Source of the DNA: Xanthostigma xanthostigma
Taxonomy: Eukaryota; Arthropoda; Insecta; Raphidioptera; Raphidiidae
Assembly (NCBI GenBank): GCA_963575645.1
Contig: OY754470.1
Span: forward strand, 32,842,501 to 32,906,500
DNA: 64,000 nt
Reading direction: 5' to 3'
Part shown: positions 23,601 through 37,385 of the stretch, in pieces
How the letters are laid out: every line of letters starts with the position of its first letter
Numbering within the stretch: the first letter of the stretch is position 1
The notes under the pieces: model-generated
What the model saw: the letters and a program-made list of their open reading frames with translations, nothing else
Told to the model about the DNA's origin: nothing
Database searches by the model: none
Made by a program: the position numbers and the translations under genes

Positions 23601-26600
23601 TTGTCAGCGTTAAAATAGTGGTTAATATGCAGTTTGCATTTTCTTATGAGAGAATGATCCAAACCTGAATGTTATAATGTAAATAGACTTACCTTCATGA
23701 AATAAAGCAATTTTGCCTATAAGGACTTATTTGCACGCAATTGTCGTGAAGCATATAAAAACTGCTTGTCTGCGTGAAAATGATAGTAAATATGCAGTTT
23801 GCATTTTCTTATGAGAGAATGATCCAAACCTGAATGTTATAGTGTAAATAGACTTACCCTCATGTAATAAAGCAATTTTGCCTATAAAGACTCATTTGCA
23901 CCTAATTGTCGTAAAGCATGTAAAAACTGCTTGTCTGCGTTTAAATAATGGTTAATATGCAGTTTGCATTTTCTTATGAGAGAATGATCCAAACCTGAAT
24001 GTTATAGTGTAAATAGACTTACCTTCATGATATAAAGCAATTTTGCCTATAAGCACTCATTTGCCCCTAATTGTCATAAAGCATGTAAAAACTGCTTGTA
24101 TGCGTTAAATGGTTAATTGCAGCAGTTTTCATTTTCTTATGAGAGAATGATCCAAACCTGAATGTTATAGTGTAAATAGACTTACCCTCATGAAATAAAG
24201 CACTTTTGCCTATAAGGACTCATTTGCACCTAATTGTCGTTAAGCATGTAAAAACTGCTTGTCAGCGTTAAAATAATGGTTAATATGCAGTTTGCATTTT
24301 CTTATGAGAGAATGATCCAAACCTGAATGTTATAGTGTAAATAGACTTACCTTAATGAAATAAAGCAATTTTGCCTATATGGACTCATTTCCATCTTATT
24401 GTCATAAAGCATGTAAAAACTGCTTGTATGCGTTAAAATAATGGTAAATATGCAGTTTGCATTTTCTTATGAGAGAATGATCCAAACCTTGATGTTATAG
24501 TGTAAATAGACTTACCTTCATGAAATAAAGCAATTTTGCCTATAAGGACTCATTTGCCCCTAATTGTCATAAAGCATGTAAAAACTGCTTGTCAGCGTTA
24601 AAATAATGGTTAATATGCAGTTTGCATTTTCTTATGAGAGATTGATCCAAACCTGAATGTTATAGTATAAGTAAACTTACCTTTGTGAAATAAAGCAATT
24701 TTGCCTATAAGGACTCATTTGCACCTAATTGTCGTAAAGCATGTAAAAACTGCTTGTCTGCAATAAAATAATGGTTAATATGCAGTTTGCATTTTCTTAT
24801 GAGAGAATAATCCAAACCTGAATGTTATAGTGTAAATGGACTTACCCTCATCAAATAAAGCAATTTTGCCTATAAGGACACATTTGCACCTAATTGTCAT
24901 AAAGCATGTAAAAACTGCTTGTATGCGTTAAAATAATAGTTAATATGCAGTTGGCATTTTCTTGTGAGAGAATGATCCAAACCTGAATGTTATAGTGTAA
25001 GTAAACTTACCTTTGTGAAATAAAGCAATTTTGCCTATAAGGACTCATTTGCACCTAATTGTCGTAAAGCATGTAAAAACTGCTTGTCTGCAATAAAATA
25101 ATGGTTAATATGCAGTTTGCATTTTCTTATGAGAGAATGATCCAAACCTGAATGTTATAGTGTAAATAGACTTACCCTCATGAAATAAAGCAATTTTGCC
25201 TATAAGGACCCATTTGCACCTAATTGTCATAAAGCTTGTAAAAACTGCGTGTATGCGTTAAAATAATAGTTAATATGCAGTTTGCATTTTCTTATGAGAG
25301 AATGATCTAAACCTGAATGTTATAGTGTAAATAGACTTACCTTTGTAAAATAAAGCAATTTTGCCTATAAGGACTCATTTGCACGCAATTGTCGTGAACC
25401 ATGTAAAAACTGCTTGTCTGCGTGAAAATGATAGTAAATATGCAGTTTGCATTTTCTTATGAGAGAATGATCCAAACCTGAACGTTATAGTGTAAATAGA
25501 CTTACCCTCATGAAATAAAGCAATTTTGCCTATAAAGATTCATTTGCACCTAATTGTCGTAAAGCATGTGAAAACTGCTTGTCTGCGTTTAAATAATGGT
25601 TAATATGCAGTTTGCATTTTCTTATGAGAGAATGATCTAAACCTGAATGTTATAGTGTAAATAGACTTACCTTTGTAAAATAAAGCAATTTTGCCTATAA
25701 GGACTCATTTGCACGCAATTGTCGTGAACCATGTAAAAACTGCTTGTCTGCGTTAAAATAATGGTTAATATGCAGTTTGCATTTTCTTATGAGAGAATGA
25801 TCCAAACCTGAATGTTATAGTGTAAATAGACTTACCTTCATGAAATAAAGCAATTTTGCCTATAAGGACTTATTTGCCCCTAATTGTCATAAAGCATGTA
25901 AAAACTGCTTGTCAGCGTTAAAATAGTGGTTAATATGCAGTTTGCATTTTCTTATGAGAGAATGATCCAAACCTGAATGTTATAATGTAAATAGACTTAC
26001 CTTAATGAAATAAAGCAATTTTGCCTATAAGGACTTATTTGCACGCAATTGTCGTGAAGCATATAAAAACTGCTTGTCTGCGTGAAAATGATAGTAAATA
26101 TGCAGTTTGCATTTTCTTATGAGAGAATGATCCAAACCTGAATGTTATAGTGTAAATAGACTTACCCTCATGTAATAAAGCAATTTTGCCTATAAAGACT
26201 CATTTGCACCTAATTGTCGTAAAGCATGTAAAAACTGCTTGTCTGCGTTTAAATAATGGTTAATATGCAGTTTGCATTTTCTTATGAGAGAATGATCCAA
26301 ACCTGAATGTTATAGTGTAAATAGACTTACCTTCATGATATAAAGCAATTTTGCCTATAAGCACTCATTTGCCCCTAATTGTCATAAAGCATGTAAAAAC
26401 TGCTTGTATGCGTTAAATGGTTAATTGCAGCAGTTTTCATTTTCTTATGAGAGAATGATCCAAAGCTGAATGTTATAGTGTAAATAGACTTACCCTCATG
26501 AAATAAAGCACTTTTGCCTATAAGGACTCATTTGCACCTAATTGTCGTTAAGCATGTAAAAACTGCTTGTCAGCGTTAAAATAATGGTTAATATGCAGTT

Positions 26601-28059
26601 TGCATTTTCTTATGAGAGAATGATCCAAACCTGAATGTTATAGTGTAAATAGACTTACCTTAATGAAATAAAGCAATTTTGCCTATATGGACTCATTTCC
26701 ATCTTATTGTCATAAAGCATGTAAAAACTGCTTGTATGCGTTAAAATAATGGTAAATATGCAGTTTGCATTTTCTTATGAGAGAATGATCCAAACCTGAA
26801 TGTTATAGTGTAAATAGACTTACCTTCATGAAATAAAGCAATTTTGCCTATAAGGACTCATTTGCCCCTAATTGTCATAAAGCATGTAAAAACTGCTTGT
26901 CAGCGTTAAAATAATGGTTAATATGCAGTTTGCATTTTCTTATGAGAGATTGATCCAAACCTGAATGTTATAATGTAAATAGACTTACCTTCATGAAATA
27001 AAGCAATTTTGCCTATAGGGACTCATTAATTGCATCTAATTGTCATAAAGCATGTAAAAACTGCTTGTATGCGTTAAAATAATGGTTAATATGCAGTTTG
27101 CATTTTCTTATGAAAGAATGATCTAAACCTGAATGTTATAGTGTAAATAGACTTACCTTAATGAAATAAAGCAATTTTGCCTATAAGGACTCATTAATTG
27201 CATCTAATTGTCATAAAGCATGTAAAAACTGCTTGTATGCGTTAAAATAATGGTTAATATGCAGTTTGCATTTTCTTATGAGAGAATGATCCAAACCTGA
27301 ATGTTATAGTGAAAATAGACTAACCTTTGTAAAATAACGCAATTTTGCCTATAAGGACTCATTTGCACGCAATTGTCGTGAAGCATGTAAAAACTGCTTG
27401 TCTGCGTGAAAATGATAGTAAATATGCAGTTTGCATTTTCTTATGAGAGAATGATCCAAACCTGAACGTTATAGTGTAAATAGACTTACCCTCATGAAAT
27501 AAAGCAATTTTGCCTATAAAGATTCATTTGCACCTAATTGTCGTAAAGCATGTGAAAACTGCTTGTCTGCGTTTAAATAATGGTTAATATGCAGTTTGCA
27601 TTTTCTTATGAGAGAATGATCTAAACCTGAATGTTATAGTGTAAATAGATTTACCTTTGTAAAATAAAGCAATTTTGCCTATAAGGACTCATTTGCACGC
27701 AATTGTCGTGAACCATGTAAAAACTGCTTGTCTGCGTTAAAATAATGGTTAATATGCAGTTTGCATTTTCTTATGAGAGAATGATCCAAACCTGAATGTT
27801 ATAGTGTAAATAGACTTACCTTCATGAAATAAAGCAATTTTGCCTATAAGGACTCATTTGCCCCTAATTGTCATAAAGCATGTAAAAACTGCTTGTCAGC
27901 GTTAAAATAATGGTTAATATGCAGTTTGCATTTTCTTACGAGAGAATGATCCAAACCTGAATGTTATAGTGAAAATAGACTAACCTTTGTAAAATATTGC
28001 AATTTTGCCTATAAGGACTCATTTGCACGCAATTGTCGTGAAGCATGTAAAAACTGCTT
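20631..28059 (+). repeat. Large higher-order unit, left copy (7429 bp, about 45 monomers)
   Basis: The left of two adjacent large units. Markers and their counterparts in the right unit: GTTTGCGTT 20631/28060; ACAGCTTGGA (C at 21453/28882); ATTCAG 22140/29571; GCAGCAG variant 24116/31873; AAAATATTGC 27991/35748. The offset is 7429-7431 in the first part and 7757 later, because the right copy holds two more monomers. The junction at about 28059 is a hybrid monomer: its left part is of the AAAATATTGC type and its right end has GTTTGCG, as expected from unequal exchange. No coding content. Confidence 0.85.
22352..26967 (+). repeat. 2308-bp (14-monomer) tandem duplication inside the left large unit
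   Basis: Markers repeat at exactly 2308 bp: GTGTATGCG (22941 and 25249) and ATTGCAGCAG (24116 and 26424). The order CATGTAATAAAG, CATGATATAAAG, shortened GCAGCAG monomer, GTCGTTAAGC monomer and ATATGGACTC monomer is the same in both. The junction near 24660 is a hybrid: GAGAGATTGATCC is joined to AGTATAAGTAAAC. The first three to four monomers of the two copies differ more than the rest. Confidence 0.8.
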
Positions 28060-31000
28060 GTTTGCGTTAAAATAATGGTTAATATGCAGTTTGCATTTTC
28101 TTATGAGAGAATGATCCAAACCTGAATGTTATAGTGTAAATAGACTTACCTTAATGAAATAAAGCAATTTTGCCTATAAGGACTCATTAATTGCATCTAA
28201 TTGTCATAAAGCATGTAAAAACTGCTTGTATGCGTTAAAATAATGGTTAATATGCAGTTTGCATTTTCTTATGAGAGAATGATCCAAACCTGAATGTTAT
28301 AGTGAAAATAGACTAACCTTTGTAAAATAACGCAATTTTGCCTATAAGGACTCATTTGCACGCAATTGTCGTGAAGCATGTAAAAACTGCTTGTCTGCGT
28401 GAAAATGATAGTAAATATGCAGTTTGCATTTTCTTATGAGAGAATGATCCAAACCTGAACGTTATAGTGTAAAAAGACTTACCCTCATGAAATAAAGCAA
28501 TTTTGCCTATAAAGATTCATTTGCACCTAATTGTCGTAAAGCATGTGAAAACTGCTTGTCTGCGTTTAAATAATAATTAATATGCAGTTTGCATTTTCTT
28601 ATGAGAGAATGATCCAAACCTGAATGTTATAGTGTAAATAGACTTACCTTTGTAAAATAAAGCAATTTTGCCTATAAGGACTCATTTGCACGCAATTGTC
28701 GTGAACAATGTAAAAACTGCTTGTCTGCGTTTAAATAATGGTTAATATGCAGTTTGCATTTTCTTATGAGGGAATGATCCAAACCTGAATGTTATAGTGT
28801 AAATAGACTTATCTTCATGAAATAAATCAATTTTGCCTATAAGGACTCATTTGCCCCTTATTGTCATAAAGCATGTAAAAACAGCTTGGATGCGTTAAAA
28901 TAATGGTTAATATGCAGTTTGCATTTTCTTATGAGAGAATGATCCAAACCTGAATGTTATAGTGAAAATAGACTTACCTTTGTAAAATAACGCAATTTTG
29001 CCTATAAGGACTCATTTGCACGCAATTGTCGTGAAGCATGTAAAAACTGCTTGTCTGCGTTTAAATAATGGTTAATATGCAGTTTGCATTTTCTTATGAG
29101 AGAATGATCCAAACCTGAATGTTATAGTGTAAAAAGACTTACCTTCATGAAATAAAGCAATTTTGCCTATAAGGACTCATTTGCCCTTAATTGTCATAAA
29201 GCATGTAAAAACTGCTTGTATGCGTTAAAATAATGGTTAATATGCAGATTGCATTTTCTTATGAGAGAATGATCCAAACCTGAATGTTATAGTGTAAATA
29301 GACTTACCTTTGTAAAATAAATCAATTTTGCCTATAAGGACTCATTCGCACGCAATTGTCGTGAAGCATGTAAAAACTGCTTGTCTGCGTTAAAATAATG
29401 GTTAATATGCAGTTTGCATTTTCTTATGAGAGAATGATCCAACCTGAATGTTATAGTGAAAGTAGACTTACCTTTGTGAAATAAAACAATTTTGCCTTTA
29501 AGGACTTATTTGCACCTAATTGTCGTAAACCATGTAAAAACTGCTTGTCTGCGTGAAAATGATAGTCAATATTCAGTTTGCATTTTCTTATGAGAGAATG
29601 ATCCAAACCTGTTGGTTATAGTGTAAATAGACTTACCCTCACGAAATAAAGCAATTTTGCCTATAGGGATTCATTTGCACCTAATTGTCATAAAGCATGT
29701 AAAAACTGCTTGTATGCGTTAAAATAATAGTTAATATGCAGTTGGCATTTTCTTGTGAGAGAATGATCCAAACCTGAATGTTATAGTGTAAGTAAACTTA
29801 CCTTTGTGAAATAAAGCAATTTTGCCTATAAGGACTCATTTGCACCTAATTGTCGTAAAGCATGTAAAAACTGCTTGTCTGCAATAAAATAATGGTTAAT
29901 ATGCAGTTTGCATTTTCTTATGAGAGAATAATCCAAACCTGAATGTTATAGTGTAAATGGACTAACCTTCATGAAATAAAGCAATTTTGCCTATAAGGAC
30001 CCATTTGCCCCTAATTGTCATAAAGCATGTAAAAACTGCTTGTATGCGTTAAAATAATGGTTAATATGCAGTTTTCATTTTCTTATGAGAGAATGATCCA
30101 AACCTGAATGTTATAGTATAAGTAAACTTACCTTTGTGAAATAAAGCAATTTTGCCTATAAGGACTCATTTGCACCTAATTGTCGTAAAGCATGTAAAAA
30201 CTGCTTGTCTGCAATAAAATAATGGTTAATATGCAGTTTGCATTTTCTTATGAGAGAATAATCCAAACCTGAATGTTATAGTGTAAATGGACTTACCCTC
30301 ATCAAATAAAGCAATTTTGCCTATAAGGACACATTTGCACCTAATTGTCATAAAGCATGTAAAAACTGCTTGTATGCGTTAAAATAATAGTTAATATGCA
30401 GTTGGCATTTTCTTGTGAGAGAATGATCCAAACCTGAATGTTATAGTGTAAGTAAACTTACCTTTGTGAAATAAAGCAATTTTGCCTATAAGGACTCATT
30501 TGCACCTAATTGTCGTAAAGCATGTAAAAACTGCTTGTCTGCAATAAAATAATGGTTAATATGCAGTTTGCATTTTCTTATGAGAGAATGATCCAAACCT
30601 GAATGTTATAGTGTAAATAGACTTACCCTCATGAAATAAAGCAATTTTGCCTATAAGGACCCATTTGCACCTAATTGTCATAAAGCTTGTAAAAACTGCG
30701 TGTATGCGTTAAAATAATAGTTAATATGCAGTTTGCATTTTCTTATGAGAGAATGATCTAAACCTGAATGTTATAGTGTAAATAGACTTACCTTTGTAAA
30801 ATAAAGCAATTTTGCCTATAAGGACTCATTTGCACGCAATTGTCGTGAACCATGTAAAAACTGCTTGTCTGCGTGAAAATGATAGTAAATATGCAGTTTG
30901 CATTTTCTTATGAGAGAATGATCCAAACCTGAACGTTATAGTGTAAATAGACTTACCCTCATGAAATAAAGCAATTTTGCCTATAAAGATTCATTTGCAC

Positions 31001-34000
31001 CTAATTGTCGTAAAGCATGTGAAAACTGCTTGTCTGCGTTTAAATAATGGTTAATATGCAGTTTGCATTTTCTTATGAGAGAATGATCTAAACCTGAATG
31101 TTATAGTGTAAATAGACTTACCTTTGTAAAATAAAGCAATTTTGCCTATAAGGACTCATTTGCACGCAATTGTCGTGAACCATGTAAAAACTGCTTGTCT
31201 GCGTTAAAATAATGGTTAATATGCAGTTTGCATTTTCTTATGAGAGAATGATCCAAACCTGAATGTTATAGTGTAAATAGACTTACCTTTATGAAATAAA
31301 GCAATTTTGCCTATAAGGACTTATTTGCCCCTAATTGTCATAAAGCATGTAAAAACTGCTTGTCAGCGTTAAAATAGTGGTTAATATGCAGTTTGCATTT
31401 TCTTATGAGAGAATGATCCAAACCTGAATGTTATAATGTAAATAGACTTACCTTCATGAAATAAAGCAATTTTGCCTATAAGGACTTATTTGCACGCAAT
31501 TGTCGTGAAGCATATAAAAACTGCTTGTCTGCGTGAAAATGATAGTAAATATGCAGTTTGCATTTTCTTATGAGAGAATGATCCAGACCTGAATGTTATA
31601 GTGTAAATAGACTTACCCTCATGTAATAAAGCAATTTTGCCTATAAAGACTCATTTGCACCTAATTGTCGTAAAGCATGTAAAAACTGCTTGTCTGCGTT
31701 TAAATAATGGTTAATATGCAGTTTGCATTTTCTTATGAGAATGATCCAAACCTGAATGTTATAGTGTAAATAGACTTACCTTCATGATATAAAGCAATTT
31801 TGCCTATAAGCACTCATTTGCCCCTAATTGTCATAAAGCATGTAAAAACTGCTTGTATGCGTTAAATGGTTAATTGCAGCAGTTTTCATTTTCTTATGAG
31901 AGAATGATCCAAACCTGAATGTTATAGTGTAAATAGACTTACCCTCATGAAATAAAGCACTTTTGCCTATAAGGACTCATTTGCACCTAATTGTCGTTAA
32001 GCATGTAAAAACTGCTTGTCAGCGTTAAAATAATGGTTAATATGCAGTTTGCATTTTCTTATGAGAGAATGATCCAAACCTGAATGTTATAGTGTAAATA
32101 GACTTACCTTAATGAAATAAACCAATTTTGCCTATATGGACTCATTTCCATCTTATTGTCATAAAGCATGTAAAAACTGCTTGTATGCGTTAAAATAATG
32201 GTAAATATGCAGTTTGCATTTTCTTATGAGAGAATGATCCAAACCTGAATGTTATAGTGTAAATAGACTTACCTTCATGAAATAAAGCAATTTTGCCTAT
32301 AAGGACTCATTTGCCCCTAATTGTCATAAAGCATGTAAAAACTGCTTGTCAGCGTTAAAATAATGGTTAATATGCAGTTTGCATTTTCTTATGAGAGATT
32401 GATCCAAACCTGAATGTTATAGTATAAGTAAACTTACCTTTGTGAAATAAAGCAATTTTGCCTATAAGGACTCATTTGCACCTAATTGTCGTAAAGCATG
32501 TAAAAACTGCTTGTCTGCAATAAAATAATGGTTAATATGCAGTTTGCATTTTCTTATGAGAGAATAATCCAAACCTGAATGTTATAGTGTAAATGGACTT
32601 ACCCTCATCAAATAAAGCAATTTTGCCTATAAGGACACATTTGCACCTAATTGTCATAAAGCATGTAAAAACTGCTTGTATGCGTTAAAATAACAGTTAA
32701 TATGCAGTTGGCATTTTCTTGTGAGAGAATGATCCAAACCTGAATGTTATAGTGTAAGTAAACTTACCTTTGTGAAATAAAGCAATTTTGCCTATAAGGA
32801 CTCATTTGCACCTAATTGTCGTAAAGCATGTAAAAACTGCTTGTCTGCAATAAAATAATGGTTAATATGCAGTTTGCATTTTCTTATGAGAGAATGATCC
32901 AAACCTGAATGTTATAGTGTAAATAGACTTACCCTCATGAAATAAAGCAAGTTTGCCTATAAGGACCCATTTGCACCTAATTGTCATAAAGCTTGTAAAA
33001 ACTGCGTGTATGCGTTAAAATAATAGTTAATATGCAGTTTGCATTTTCTTATGAGAGAATGATCTAAACCTGAATGTTATAGTGTAAATAGACTTACCTT
33101 TGTAAAATAAAGCAATTTTGCCTATAAGGACTCATTTGCACGCAATTGTCGTGAACCATGTAAAAACTGCTTGTCTGCGTGAAAATGATAGTAAATATGC
33201 AGTTTGCATTTTCTTATGAGAGAATGATCCAAACCTGAACGTTATAGTGTAAATAGACTTACCCTCATGAAATAAAGCAATTTTGCCTATAAAGATTCAT
33301 TTGCACCTAATTGTCGTAAAGCATGTGAAAACTGCTTGTCTGCGTTTAAATAATGGTTAATATGCAGTTTGCATTTTCTTATGAGAGAATGATCTAAACC
33401 TGAATGTTATAGTGTAAATAGACTTACCTTTGTAAAATAAAGCAATTTTGCCTATAAGGACTCATTTGCACGCAATTGTCGTGAACCATGTAAAAACTGC
33501 TTGTCTGCGTTAAAATAATGGTTAATATGCAGTTTGCATTTTCTTATGAGAGAATGATCCAAACCTGAATGTTATAGTGTAAATAGACTTACCTTCATGA
33601 AATAAAGCAATTTTGCCTATAAGGACTTATTTGCCCCTAATTGTCATAAAGCATGTAAAAACTGCTTGTCAGCGTTAAAATAGTGGTTAATATGCAGTTT
33701 GCATTTTCTTATGAGAGAATGATCCAAACCTGAATGTTATAATGTAAATAGACTTACCTTCATGAAATAAAGCAATTTTGCCTATAAGGACTTATTTGCA
33801 CGCAATTGTCGTGAAGCATATAAAAACTGCTTGTCTGCGTGAAAATGATAGTAAATATGCAGTTTGCATTTTCTTATGAGAGAATGATCCAAACCTGAAT
33901 GTTATAGTGTAAATAGACTTACCCTCATGTAATAAAGCAATTTTGCCTATAAAGACTCATTTGCACCTAATTGTCGTAAAGCATGTAAAAACTGCTTGTC

Positions 34001-35816
34001 TGCGTTTAAATAATGGTTAATATGCAGTTTGCATTTTCTTATGAGAGAATGATCCAAACCTGAATGTTATAGTGTAAATAGACTTACCTTCATGATATAA
34101 AGCAATTTTGCCTATAAGCACTCATTTGCCCCTAATTGTCATAAAGCATGTAAAAACTGCTTGTATGCGTTAAATGGTTAATTGCAGCAGTTTTCATTTT
34201 CTTATGAGAGAATGATCCAAACCTGAATGTTATAGTGTAAATAGACTTACCCTCATGAAATAAAGCACTTTTGCCTATAAGGACTCATTTGCACCTAATT
34301 GTCGTTAAGCATGTAAAAACTGCTTGTCAGCGTTAAAATAATGGTTAATATGCAGTTTGCATTTTCTTATGAGAGAATGATCCAAACCTGAATGTTATAG
34401 TGTAAATAGACTTACCTTAATGAAATAAAGCAATTTTGCCTATATGGACTCATTTCCATCTTATTGTCATAAAGCATGTAAAAACTGCTTGTATGCGTTA
34501 AAATAATGGTAAATATGCAGTTTGCATTTTCTTATGAGAGAATGATCCAAACCTGAATGTTATAGTGTAAATAGACTTACCTTCATGAAATAAAGCAATT
34601 TTGCCTATAAGGACTCATTTGCCCCTAATTGTCATAAAGCATGTAAAAACTGCTTGTCACCGTTAAAATAATGGTTAATATGCAGTTTGCATTTTCTTAT
34701 GAGAGATTGATCCAAACCTGAATGTTATAATGTAAATAGACTTACCTTCATGAAATAAAGCAATTTTGCCTATAAGGACTCATTAATTGCATCTAATTGT
34801 CATAAAGCATGTAAAAACTGCTTGTATGCGTTAAAATAATGGTTAATATGCAGTTTGCATTTTCTTATGAGAGAATGATCTAAACCTGAATGTTATAGTG
34901 TAAATAGACTTACCTTAATGAAATAAAGCAATTTTGCCTATAAGGACTCATTAATTGCATCTAATTGTCATAAAGCATGTAAAAACTGCTTGTATGCGTT
35001 AAAATAATGGGTAATATGCAGTTTGCATTTTCTTATGAGAGAATGATCCAAACCTGAATGTTATAGTGAAAATAGACTAACCTTTGTAAAATAACGCAAT
35101 TTTGCCTATAAGGACTCATTTGCACGCAATTGTCGTGAAGCATGTAAAAACTGCTTGTCTGCGTGAAAATGATAGTAAATATGCAGTTTGCATTTTCTTA
35201 TGAGAGAATGATCCAAACCTGAACGTTATAGTGTAAATAGACTTACCCTCATGAAATAAAGCAATTTTGCCTATAAAGATTCATTTGCACCTAATTGTCG
35301 TAAAGCATGTGAAAACTGCTTGTCTGCGTTTAAATAATGGTTAATATGCAGTTTGCATTTTCTTATGAGAGAATGATCTAAACCTGAATGTTATAGTGTA
35401 AATAGATTTACCTTTGTAAAATAAAGCAATTTTGCCTATAAGGACTCATTTGCACGCAATTGTCGTGAACCATGTAAAAACTGCTTGTCTGCGTTAAAAT
35501 AATGGTTAATATGCAGTTTGCATTTTCTTATGAGAGAATGATCCAAACCTGAATGTTATAGTGTAAATAGACTTACCTTCATGAAATAAAGCAATTTTGC
35601 CTATAAGGACTCATTTGCCCCTAATTGTCATAAAGCATGTAAAAACTGCTTGTCAGCGTTAAAATAATGGTTAATATGCAGTTTGCATTTTCTTACGAGA
35701 GAATGATCCAAACCTGAATGTTATAGTGAAAATAGACTAACCTTTGTAAAATATTGCAATTTTGCCTATAAGGACTCATTTGCACGCAATTGTCGTGAAG
35801 CATGTAAAAACTGCTT
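28060..35816 (+). repeat. Large higher-order unit, right copy (7757 bp, about 47 monomers)
   Basis: The right copy of the unit described for 20631-28059. It ends about 35816, where the AAAATATTGC monomer is followed by GTCTGCGTG instead of GTTTGCG. About 328 bp (two monomers) is extra relative to the left copy, located near 30100-30430 and made of the AGTATAAGTAAAC and CCTCATCAAATAAAG variants. A 2-bp deletion (CTTATGAGAATG) at about 31735 is private to this copy. Few other differences are visible by eye, suggesting recent duplication. Confidence 0.83.
30109..34724 (+). repeat. 2308-bp tandem duplication inside the right large unit
   Basis: ATTGCAGCAG at 31873 and 34181 are 2308 bp apart. 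AGTATAAGTAAAC starts both copies (about 30115 and 32421), and CATCAAATAAAG occurs at about 30300 and 32606 (2306 apart, explained by the 2-bp deletion near 31735). The block corresponds to 22352-26967 in the left large unit. Its presence in both units implies that the 2308-bp duplication is older than the duplication of the large unit. Confidence 0.8.
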
Positions 35817-37385
35817 GTCTGCGTGAAAATGATAGTAAATATGCAGTTTGCATTTTCTTATGAGAGAATGATCCAAACCTGAACGTTATAGTGTAAATAG
35901 ACTTACCCTCATGAAATAAAGCAATTTTGCTTATAAAGATTCATTTGCACCTAATTGTCGTAAAGCATGTGAAAACTGCTTGTCTGCGTTTAGATAATGG
36001 TTAATATGCAGTTTGCATTTTCTTATGAGAGAATGATCTAAACCTGAATGTTATAGTGTAAATAGATTTACCTTTGTAAAATAAAGCAATTTTGCCTATA
36101 AGGACTCATTTGCACGCAATTGTCGTGAACCATGTAAAAACTGCTTGTCTGCGTTAAAATAATGGTTAATATGCAGTTTGCATTTTCTTATGAGAGAATG
36201 ATCCAAACCTGAATGTTATAGTGTAAATAGACTTACCTTTATGAAATAAAGCACTTTTGCCTATAAGGACTCATTTGCCCCTAATTGTCATAAAGCATGT
36301 AAAAACTGCTTGTCTGCGTTAAAATAATGGTTAATATGCAGTTTGCATTTTCTTATGAGGGAATGATCCAAACCTGAATGTTATAGTGTAAATAGACTTA
36401 TCTTCATGAAATAAATCAATTTTGCCTATAAGGACTCATTTGCCCCTTATTGTCATAAAGCATGTAAAAACAGCTTGGATGCGTTAAAATAATGGTTTAT
36501 ATGCAGTTTGCATTTTCTTATGAGAGAATGATCCAAACCTGAATGTTATAGTGAAAGTAGACTAACCTTTGTGAAATAAAACAATTTTGCCTTTAAGGAC
36601 TCATTTGCACGCAATTGTCGTGAAGCATGTAAAAACTGCTTGTCTGCGTGAAAATGATAGTAAATATGCAGTTTGCATTTTCTTATGAGAGAATGATCCA
36701 AACCTGAACGTTATAGTGTAAATAGACTTACCTTAATGAAATAAAGCAATTTTGCCTATAAATATTCATTTGCACCTAATTGTCGTAAAGCATGTGAAAA
36801 CAGCTTGTATGCGTTAAATAATGGTTAATATGCAGTTTGCATTTTCTTATGAGAGAATGATCCAAACCTGAATGTTATAGTGTAAATAGACATACCCTCA
36901 TGAAATATAGCATTTTTGCCTATAAGGCCTCATTTGCACCTAATTGTCGTAAAGCATGTAAAAACTGCTTGTCAGCGTTAAAATAATGGTTAATATGCAG
37001 CTTGCATTTTCTTATGAGAGAATGATCCAAACCTGAATGTTATAGTGTAAATAGACTTACCTTAATGAAATAAAGCAATTTTGCCTATAAGGACTCATTT
37101 GCCCCTAATTGTCATAAAGCATGTAAAAACTGCTTGTATGCGTTAAAATATTGGTTAATATGCAGTTTGCATTTTCTTATGAAAGAATGATCTAAACCTG
37201 AATGTTATAGTGAAAATAGACTTACCTTTGTAAAATAACGCAAATTTGCCTATAAGGACTCATTAGCACGCAATTGTCGTGAAGCATGTAAAAACTGCTT
37301 GTCTGCGTTAAAATAATGGTTAATATGCAGTTTGCATTTTCTTATGAGAGAATGATCCAAACCTGAATGTTTTAGTGTAAATAGA

